In this document: piece after piece, positions 57,701 to 64,000 of the stretch | How positions within the stretch are numbered: the stretch's first letter is position 1 | Layout of the letters: every line of letters begins with the position of its first letter | Assembly (NCBI GenBank): GCA_014529385.2 | Contig: CM043958.1 | Coordinates: 150,048,793-150,112,792, forward strand | Direction of reading: 5' to 3' | From: Adiantum capillus-veneris | Lineage: Eukaryota; Streptophyta; Polypodiopsida; Polypodiales; Pteridaceae | DNA: 64,000 nucleotides | Program-made: the position numbers and the translations under genes | Notes under the pieces: model-generated | Database searches by the model: none | What the model was told of the DNA's origin: nothing | What the model saw: the letters and a program-made list of their open reading frames with translations, nothing else

Positions 57701-59699
57701 AAAGTTCTCACAAATTGCGGGACCATTACATGACCTAACAAAGAAAAATGTTAGGTATACGTGGTCTGCTAAGGAGAACAATGCTTTCGAAAAGCTTAAA
57801 GAAAAGCTTATCTCTCAACCTGTGCTTACACTACCGGATCTCTCAAAACCATTTGAGGTCCAATGTGATGCTTGTGGTGATTGCCTTGGGGCTGTTCTGC
57901 TCCAAGAAGGGCACGCCATAGGCTATGAGAGTCGAAGGCTCGACCCTGTTGAGCAAGCTCTAGGCATATACGAAAAAGAACTCCTTGCAGTTCTACATGC
58001 CTTAGACTCATGGAAGCACTATTTATTGGGGACTCCTTTCATTCTGCGAACGGATCACCAAAGTCTTAAGTACTTCATGACGCAGACCAAGCTCTCCGAC
58101 AAACAAATGAGGTGGGCAAATTTTCTTTCGCAATTTCATTTTCATATTGCTCACATTGCTGGCAAGCATAATCAAGTAGCCGATGCACTCTCAAGACGCC
58201 CGAGAGTGAATGCGGTTTCCATAGCAACTCACAATGATCTATCTTCAATGATAGATGAGTATGCTATTGATCCCGATTTTAGAGATGTGATTTCAGCCCT
58301 TGCATTAGGGAAGAAAGAAGAACCATTTACTTTACAAGATGGTTATCTTCTCTATGGCAATAGACTATGCGTTACTAACTCACTACGTGAGAAAGTAATG
58401 TATGAATCTCATGCTCCCCCATATGCGGGGCATAGAGGGATTCAGTCTACCCTAAAGGGAATTGAAACATATTTCTATTGGCCTACCATGAAAGTGAACA
58501 TACACGAGTATGTTTCCAAATGTGTGGTATGTCAAAAGACAAAATTTGATAGAGGGAAGCAACTTGGATTGCTTCAACCATTGCCAATCCCTAATTCACC
58601 TTGGGAGAGCATATCCATGGATTTTATCTTTGGATTGCCTAAGTCTATCCATGGGAATACGGGAATATGGACGATAGTAGACAGGTTCAGTAAACAAGCT
58701 CATTTTATACCTGTCAAAAAGACTATCAAAGCCCATCAAATGGCAACCCTCTTCATTTCACAAATTTTCAAGTACCATGGCTTGCCAATGTCCATAGTGT
58801 CGGATAGAGATCCTAGAATGACCAGTAATTTCTGGAAGGGTCTCTTTGAGAATTTAGGAACAAGGCTAAACTTCTCTTCGGCCTATCATCCACAAACTGA
58901 TGGCCAAAGTGAAATAGCTAACCTAACTATTCTCGATCTACTAAAAGCCTATGTAACGGAAGTAGATCAAAGATCCCAATGGGAGAAGTACTTACCCTCA
59001 GTAGAGTATGCTTACAATAACACTGTACATACTTCCACAGGAAAAGCACCTTTCGAGGTAATTGAGGGAAGATCAAAAAGTCCCTTGCTACTTAAAGTAC
59101 ATGGGAAGATCTTCGCTGCAGATGAGTATAGCCGAGACCTACAAGAATCTTTCCAAAAGATTAAGGATGCTATCTCTATCTCACAGCAAAGGCAAAAGGC
59201 TGCTGCTGACAAGCACAGAAGAGCCCAAGCCTTTAAAGAAAACGATTGGGTCTTGTTAAAGTTTCCCAAGGCTCGATTAAGGCACACAACGGGCAAGAAT
59301 CCTACGGGCCACCAAAAGTACTATGCTAAACTAGCAAAAAGGTATTATGGTCCCTTCCAGATTCTTAGGCCAATCAATGAGATGGCCTATCAACTTAAGT
59401 TGCCCAATCATTGGCTCATACACAATGCTTTTCATGTGAGCCTCTTAAAGCCTTACAAAGGAGAGCCACCTCAAGAACCAACTATTGAAGACCCACCGGA
59501 GATCGAGGACCACGAGGAGGTGCTGCAGCCCGAGTCCATTCTCCGACATGAAGACAAGGTATTAAGAGGCGGTAAGACTATCCGACGATATCTTATTAAG
59601 TTTAAGAATTATCCTTTTGAAGATGCTAGATGGATGCAAGGCATACAATTAAAGGATAACCTAAACCTTGTCAATGCTTACAATGCTTCCCAAGAGTAA
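54750..59699 (+). CDS. Gag-pol polyprotein of young gypsy chromovirus
   Basis: 1649 codons, no stop. Start chosen at MADNIKESEINVDNFDF because the old copy starts the same way. Order: a Ser/Arg/Lys-rich low-complexity region (residues ~110-235); gag core (~245-440); zinc knuckle CFKCGEQGHAYRACP (~483-497); protease LFDPGSTHNFIS (Asp 545; DPG replaces the usual DTG/DSG). RT has KKDGTYRMCVDYRAL and catalytic FFDD (893-894). RNase H has QCDACGDCLGAVLLQEG and TDHQSLKYF. Integrase has the HHCC zinc region ending CVVCQKTK, and Asp 1291, Asp 1352 and Glu 1388 with DD35E spacing. A C-terminal chromodomain-like segment (RRYLIKFKNYPFEDARWM, about 1590-1640) follows. The family's usual aromatic Trp in 'LVKW' is Phe here. 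Makes all proteins needed for retrotransposition; the chromodomain would steer integration to chromatin. Confidence 0.97.
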   Translation: MADNIKESEINVDNFDFAHEQATNDASMLVNYLVSRLQQAMGNPSLQSEVQRQLRAHGILQAHHHDERTPRKPPCETTKRGLSPIREEEENPYEGLKNLLLDDASPSQRRTQEPPPKERERSESPVTSAEMAPRRRRAKRSPSPPKRRRPLHSSPRHNSKRDDKKQEKKKARKRTPSSPSSSSSSSYESYGEDDKDQDKKKARKRSPSSPPSSNSSSSEESDGATFEPSKRRGHRKSYAAWKRSSKLKKFKEGGKSISFLTYDGTFGATDKVLAFIQQFDAAFGDEGFTESSKLRHVAMHFQKSARQWWSSLQANGEAPRTWKALRASIMKQFLATDAKDKVLTEWRSLKLSPNESIHKYVDKFWDLQLKATVFKKLDFGEQKQQFCAGLTEEMAEYVNSQRPRTISAVIHHTMVASRINFQTGGKRNNKPPENKGSNEPKGKDNVQKSPKGNSNKAKEKGVYKGKNKLSPEELERYRKDNRCFKCGEQGHAYRACPQKNNRQDPPRASLVEIQEEEIHQTHHKGSPLCHAWGKVREHDAFILFDPGSTHNFISMELATKLGIQSYEMGDILPADSAFKGQEASVTPLIGKLRLHVQGYVDKEDFFISPLKHEDVILGAPWFDRLAAHVKFPERRISFKFREKDMYIDAREMGNTIPIVHTPAFNKSIKSSISVYMIFVKDSQNEPNALAKENKSNQKELELSNFLKGFQDVFIDDIPCELPPKRGNDDHAIELLPGSSPPNKPPYRVSQAQQEEIMRQVHELVEKGMVRPSSSPFCSPVLLVQKKDGTYRMCVDYRALNRITIKNRFPVPRVEDLFDKLQGSTYFSRIDLKSGYHQIRIVDQDIVKTAFRTTFGLYEYIVMPFGLTNAPATFNRLMEKLFRPHRTFTGVFFDDIIIYSNSLEEHKQHLQVIFQVLRENKLYVNRKKSEFFLQEIQYLGHIISQDGIEMDPSKLEVIKGWPKPKNLHELRSFIGMCAYYRRFIEKFSQIAGPLHDLTKKNVRYTWSAKENNAFEKLKEKLISQPVLTLPDLSKPFEVQCDACGDCLGAVLLQEGHAIGYESRRLDPVEQALGIYEKELLAVLHALDSWKHYLLGTPFILRTDHQSLKYFMTQTKLSDKQMRWANFLSQFHFHIAHIAGKHNQVADALSRRPRVNAVSIATHNDLSSMIDEYAIDPDFRDVISALALGKKEEPFTLQDGYLLYGNRLCVTNSLREKVMYESHAPPYAGHRGIQSTLKGIETYFYWPTMKVNIHEYVSKCVVCQKTKFDRGKQLGLLQPLPIPNSPWESISMDFIFGLPKSIHGNTGIWTIVDRFSKQAHFIPVKKTIKAHQMATLFISQIFKYHGLPMSIVSDRDPRMTSNFWKGLFENLGTRLNFSSAYHPQTDGQSEIANLTILDLLKAYVTEVDQRSQWEKYLPSVEYAYNNTVHTSTGKAPFEVIEGRSKSPLLLKVHGKIFAADEYSRDLQESFQKIKDAISISQQRQKAAADKHRRAQAFKENDWVLLKFPKARLRHTTGKNPTGHQKYYAKLAKRYYGPFQILRPINEMAYQLKLPNHWLIHNAFHVSLLKPYKGEPPQEPTIEDPPEIEDHEEVLQPESILRHEDKVLRGGKTIRRYLIKFKNYPFEDARWMQGIQLKDNLNLVNAYNASQE

Positions 59700-60059
59700 G
59701 CAAATGTACAAAATGTTAAAAATGAACAAAATTTTTTTTGTCTTATAAGACTCTCTTTTTCTTGATTCGTGCACAAAAATGAAGTAGTATGCATGCTTAG
59801 ATCAAGTTTGTGGAGACGACGTCTCCCAAACACCAAAGTAGAGCTTGTCACTCTACTATGGAAGACTGATAGGACTAATGTGCAGACATGCTTGCGGCAG
59901 CCTCAGGCTCTCAAGCGCCAAATGGACTAGTCATCCATTATGGAATGATGTCGTAGGGCAACATAGGGATCCTCTACCCGCTAAGAAAAGGACTCATGCA
60001 TATGCTTTATCTTCTCTACACCATAGTCGAGGACGACTATGATTTCAAGAGAGAGGTAA
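59700..60059 (+). other. 3' untranslated region and polypurine tract of young gypsy
   Basis: About 360 bp between stop and 3' LTR. AAGAGAGAGG at about 60048-60057 lies next to the LTR and is the likely plus-strand primer tract. The first half resembles the old copy's 32484-32662. Confidence 0.75.
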
Positions 60060-61649
60060 TGTCATAATAATCAATATCTAATTCTCCTAAATGATTTTCT
60101 CATATTAAACTGATCATTTAATGTGGGGAAGTGCCAAGGGAGAAAAAGCTAGAATATTGGTTAAGTTAGCAGACCGGCCACAGTAGGGATCCAAAGGAGG
60201 GAAAATAGGGATCCAAAGGGGGGGCCATCTGCAAAAGAGCCATGTGAAACAATGGGCCAAAAAGACCCTAAGGTTCAGCCCATTAAGACTTCCAAAATGC
60301 TAAGGTTCCAAAATTCAAAGGTTGTGTCCAAAGGTCAACCCTAGGGAAAATTGGATGCTTAGTGTGTGCCCAAAAAGTCTTTCTGCATCCCTACATGGGA
60401 GGGGGCGAGCCCCAAATCTAGGGGATGAGAGAGAAAGCCACACACACACACACAGGCTCCCTTTACACAAAGGGAATGAGGGACACATGTCAGCTCCCTA
60501 GGCCAGATGCCCACAAGGTGTGCCCAATTCCTATTGGAAGACCCTTGAAGTGGACCAATGAGAATTAGGCTAGAGTAAATCTAGTTTAATTAATTTAAAA
60601 ACATTTAATAAAAGAAACCAATGAGAATTAAGTCTCCTAGAAGACTATTGGGCAGTCTCCCAAAGGGTCCAATGAGCATTCAGGAGCCCCATGGCTTGCC
60701 TGATTCCTATTGGCCAGGAGGCAAAGGGGTCCAATGAGAGTTTAGTTTAATTATTTAATTACCTAAAACTCTCACAAAAGGGGAAAGGGTGACACATGTC
60801 AGAAGGCTATCACTTATGCTGCTCAATTCCTATTGGCTTGACCTGGGGAGGTCCAATGAGGCAAAAGCCAGACCTAATTAGCAGCTAGGGCTCGCCCAAG
60901 AGAGAGAGGGGGCTGATTTTTTATTGGCATTGACACACACACTCTCACACTTGACCATGTGTGAAGGGAAAATACTCTATCTCCTCCCAAGCTTTAATGG
61001 AGAGCTCATCACCTACTCCAAGCTTGTGAGATAGAAGCCTACATCAACACTCTCTTGGCATGTGGATGCAAATCCAACCAAGAGCCAAGCTTCAATGCAT
61101 GCTCATCTTCTCTACCAAGCTAATTACTAAGCTAAGCTATGCTAATATGAGTGATTATGTGAGGAGATGTACTTCTTTCTCGTAAGATACTTCTTTTTCC
61201 TCTCAATCTACTCTCATACCCTGCTAGCTCTCACCATCTTCGAAGGTGTGTGAGGTCTTGGGTCTGAGAACGGGGATAATTCAAGTTGTGTTTGATTAAG
61301 TGTTTTGCTTGGTGTATGAAGCTTCCATCTTCATTGCACTAGCTAGTCTTGAAGAAACACAAAGAATTGTATTGTACAATGTCTCTCTTGATGGGAGAAA
61401 CCATAATACAAAGCCTTTTGGAGGGGGGACCGGCTCCATGCAAATCCGGTCCTCAACTGTTGTCAATAGCTTAATTGCTCTCTCTTTTGAAAGTATTGTC
61501 GATGCTATCTAACTAGGTGTTATGCTTTTTGTTGCTCTCTCCACCCAAGCACTCTTGTAATTCTCATTAGGAATCTATTCTAATGAAATGCCCACTATGT
61601 TCAGGCTAATTTCCGCTACACATAAGATTTTAGGCCATTAAATGTTACA
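60060..61649 (+). repeat. 3' LTR of young gypsy element
   Basis: 1590 bp, near-identical to 52743-54332. Ends ATGTTACA and is followed by GAATC, the second copy of the target duplication. Confidence 0.97.
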
Positions 61650-63236
61650 GAATCAGGCAGCCGAACACAAGCTTCAAAGAGTAGAGGAGGAATACAAGAA
61701 AATCAGCAAGTCACTGAGACAGATGTGGAGAGAGAGAGGGACAATCTGACTCTACAACTTGTTGATGAGTCCAAAGAGGTGGAAACCTTGAGGAATGCCA
61801 AGGAAAAGGCCGAGATAGAACATGAGGCAAGCCAAGATGAAGTGATCGAGCTGAAAGATCAGATGAAAGTGAAAGATCATACCATCCAAAGGCTAAGGGC
61901 ATCTCCGGCCAGAGTCAAAGCTGCTAGCTCGACTGGCACAACTTCAGAAAATGATTTGTATGAACAACAAATGAAGGAACTCCAAAAGGAGTTGACACTA
62001 GACAGAAGGCAAAGACTGATGCTGGCCAAGGGATCTCTTGTAATGCAAAACCACCTAGAAGAAGAGAACCAAGCCATGAAAATTGAGCTAGAAGCCGTGA
62101 AGAAGAAGATGGATGAGGAGTTTAAGAGATGGCAAACAGAAAACGAAGACATCAAGAGGAAGCTCGAGGAGGCAAAAAAAATCAATGTAGATCTAAACGA
62201 CTTCCTAGTAAGCATGGGAGATCAAGCGGAAGAGGCAAAGAAGACATTTCAGAAGCAGATAGATGAGTTGAAAGGCCATCAACAAACTGAAGAGCAACAG
62301 TTTAGTACCGGGCCAGCGGCAATGGAGGGCATTGACATAGAAAATGTGTCAGATCCAGTGGACACCACCATGCAAGAGGACATCCTTGTGGGACCCTCAC
62401 AAGAACCCCAGGATCTGACACAAGAAGAAGAAGAAAAGCTACAGAAGGCAATAGAAGTGATGATAAAATACATGGACAAAGAAGCATTGGAGTGGGAGCA
62501 GAGAGTGTTTAAATCTATGACCGATGCCAATATGATTCGGCGTGAATGGCTACAACTGTCTCTTCCATATCCTCTTCTAAAGTATGAAGCTGCTACAATC
62601 AACAAACGGATAAAAGAGGAGCCAATAGTGCCATTATACAAAGCCGATATCTCCAAACCAGAAGGAGTTAAGCTTATCGTGGACTCTCAGCCCAAGTGGA
62701 GAAAGGCATGGCTCACCAAATATCCGCAATATTTAATACATCTGGTAGAGGCGTCTAAAAGAATCAGAGACAACCTCAGTTTTTGCCCTCTACCAAGGAT
62801 GTGGACATGGAAAGCACACGAGCTGTTGTTGTAGAGAAGCCAACCCACATGGCTCAATTACCCGAAGCTGTCAGGCTTGAAGGTAGGCGAGAGAATGAGT
62901 GAGCAATACATGGTGAAAACCCTAACGGGCGCCATTAAATTGTTCACTGGCTCGCCTGAACTATCTTGCATCATGCTGAGAAAAATCTGTAAAACCCTTC
63001 TGGTGGTTTTAGAAACCTTTAAACCTGGGCAAGCAACAGACAATATCTTCTTCTTCCAAGATACATACAGATGTGCCTACGATCCGTCTGCTCAGCCTTC
63101 TCACGAGGTGATACATGCACTTTATCAGAGAATTATGTTTTTGCCTTCGTATCACCTCCAGGCCTTTGAAGAAGCCTTCTACATCGGATTCTTCACCATC
63201 AACACAAAGATATTCAGCCCGACATTACTGGCTTAG
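61650..63236 (+). pseudogene. Extra 3' ORF of giant element, 3' part
   Basis: Continuation of 50878-52742 after removal of the nested element: the coiled-coil frame ending at CHKMER before the insertion is in frame with NQAAEHKLQRVEEEYKK after it (a TAG lies exactly at the join). A frameshift near 61720-61735, in a GA-rich run, leads into a long coiled-coil (RNAKEKAEIEHEASQDEVIE, LQKELTLDRRQRLMLAKG, EEENQAMKIELEAVKKKMDE). A C-terminal globular part follows (KWRKAWLTKYPQYLIHLVE, then TAG 62832, then KTLTGAIKLFTGSPELSC to 63236). No membrane segment. Function unknown. Confidence 0.7.
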
Positions 63237-63321
63237 CATGCGCGATATGAGTCCCTTCTAAAGATGCGTGAAAGCCTCCAGTGAAGAAGCAGCTCTACTG
63301 CCATGTTGGGGACGACATGAA

Positions 63322-63336
63322 CTAGGAGGGGGGGAG
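63322..63336 (+). other. Terminal polypurine tract of giant element
   Basis: CTAGGAGGGGGGGAG directly before the TG of the 3' LTR (63337); identical to the internal tract at 48151-48165. Confidence 0.9.
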
Positions 63337-64000
63337 TGTTAGCAGTTGGACACACCTAACGGAGAATGATTGCTCGGCAGGATATTTTTTTTTGTAATTA
63401 TTCTTTAATTGAGAAAAACCGTCATTTTACCTTTGTAAATAGTGGGGCTTGCAGAAGCTTCCAGATTGTATCCCATTTTTGACATTTAGATTGAGTCGAT
63501 GGCTAAATTGGAACCTTAGGGTTTGAGATTGTAAGGTATTTATACCACTTTTGACCTTAAGGAAAAAACCTTTGTCATTTTTAAAGTTCTGTATGTGTGA
63601 GTGAGCGTACTCTGTGTACGAGAGAGAGTGAGAGTTTTATCTTGACGCTACATGTGCACCGGTGGTCGAAATCGAGTACGGAGAAGTGCAGCGTGTTGCC
63701 CCCGATGAGAGCTACACACCAATACCTACATTACGGGTGTACGGTCTGGCTTCGCGAACTCTACCCACGAGCTACATCTGGTGATTTGATTAGCATATGT
63801 TGTCTATTTTTGCATTTCAGCATATCCACGCGTTCGCATTGAGTAGAGCTACGCATTAGGCACTTTAGTTTTTGGAAACAACGACCGGAAAATTTTGACC
63901 AGACATCCTACGCGATTTTGCACCAGGTGTTTAGGGTTGGGATTTTGGTTCATGGACCTTAGGGAGAGCAACATATTGGTGTTAATAGGGTCTCCTTCAA
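63337..64000 (+). repeat. 3' LTR of giant gypsy element (cut by window end)
   Basis: Starts TGTTAGCAGTTGG. From 63392 it aligns with the 5' LTR from 35115. Differences are mostly transitions, about 8 percent by hand. A palindrome half-site GACATCCTACGCG lies at 63902. About 280 bp and the right target duplication should lie beyond the window. Confidence 0.92.

Larger units (their letters stand above)
52743..61649 (+). mobile_element. Young, apparently intact Ty3/gypsy chromovirus, nested
   Basis: 8907 bp with 1590-bp LTRs of identical length, a 5-bp target duplication GAATC (52738-52742 and 61650-61654), TG...CA ends, an initiator-Met primer site, one uninterrupted gag-pol frame and a purine tract before the 3' LTR. 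By eye the LTRs differ at about four positions (near 53098, 53601, 54034 and 54283), i.e. about 0.25 percent, which means a very recent insertion. It splits the 3' ORF of the giant element. Potentially autonomous. Confidence 0.97.
35043..64000 (+). mobile_element. Giant Ty3/gypsy element (OTA-like, Athila/Tat type), old, hosting a nested element
   Basis: 5' LTR up to 35988, primer site of tRNA-Asp type at 35990, then gag, protease, RT/RNase H, integrase, a second protease-like domain, an internal polypurine tract, a 3' extra ORF, a terminal polypurine tract and the start of the 3' LTR at 63337, which runs out of the window. Without the 8.9-kb nested element it would be about 20 kb, at the upper end for LTR elements. 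There is no chromodomain after integrase. The tRNA-Asp primer, extra 3' ORF and size suggest the OTA branch; lineage assignment is inference. The shared part of the LTRs differs by roughly 8 percent by hand count, mostly transitions, so it is much older than its guest. Confidence 0.85.

Noticed and set aside
50878-63236. Envelope-like gene in the giant element
   Set aside because: No signal peptide, membrane span or cysteine pattern was seen; coiled coil alone is not enough.

Overview
This window is repeat-dense land-plant nuclear DNA. The evidence is a CACTA (En/Spm) transposon with a spliced tnp2 gene, Copia and Ty3/gypsy LTR retrotransposons, plant-type gene fragments (an HMA metal-binding domain and FCP1-like phosphatase domains), long GA/CA/TA microsatellites and no compact gene order. 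The species cannot be named from the sequence. I see no intact ordinary host gene; the only uninterrupted long coding region is the polyprotein of a young gypsy element.

Layout. 1-1316: flank with degenerate repeats. 1317-9064: a complete CACTA element (12-bp perfect inverted termini, TTA target duplication) carrying a five-intron tnp2-type transposase gene, a second En/Spm-type gene with one in-frame stop, and a captured HMA (heavy-metal-associated) gene fragment lying between two direct repeats. 9065-17640: old non-coding DNA with a short gypsy RT scrap, a foldback element full of microsatellites (about 11289-12072), two decayed FCP1-like phosphatase domain copies on the minus strand, and several tandem duplications. 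17641-21988: a complete but defective Copia element on the minus strand (279-bp LTRs, TCCAA target duplication, most of RT missing). 23500-25130: a decayed gag on the minus strand. 26275-32662: an old, broken gypsy chromovirus with its 5' LTR but no recognisable 3' LTR.

35043-64000 (running off the window): a very large gypsy element with a tRNA-Asp type primer site, resembling the non-chromodomain OTA (Athila/Tat) group. It has a long leader, an extended gag, protease, RT/RNase H, integrase, a second retropepsin-like domain after integrase, an internal polypurine tract identical to the terminal one, and a long extra ORF before the 3' LTR. That extra ORF was split by a second, very young gypsy chromovirus at 52743-61649 (identical-length 1590-bp LTRs differing at about 4 positions by eye, GAATC target duplication, one open 1649-codon gag-pol). 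The young element belongs to the same family as the old copy at 26-32 kb.

The most unusual material is in the giant host element: (i) a 22-bp near-perfect palindrome recurring eight times in two untranslated blocks, with half-sites in the LTRs; (ii) the second protease-like domain with ancestral-looking catalytic spacing; (iii) a duplicated polypurine tract; (iv) a 50-bp tandem hairpin array. Most premature stops in its coding regions are TAG or TGA where a Gln (CAG) or Arg (CGA) codon would be expected, as cytosine deamination in methylated DNA would produce. All homology statements rest on reading motifs by eye; no database search was run.
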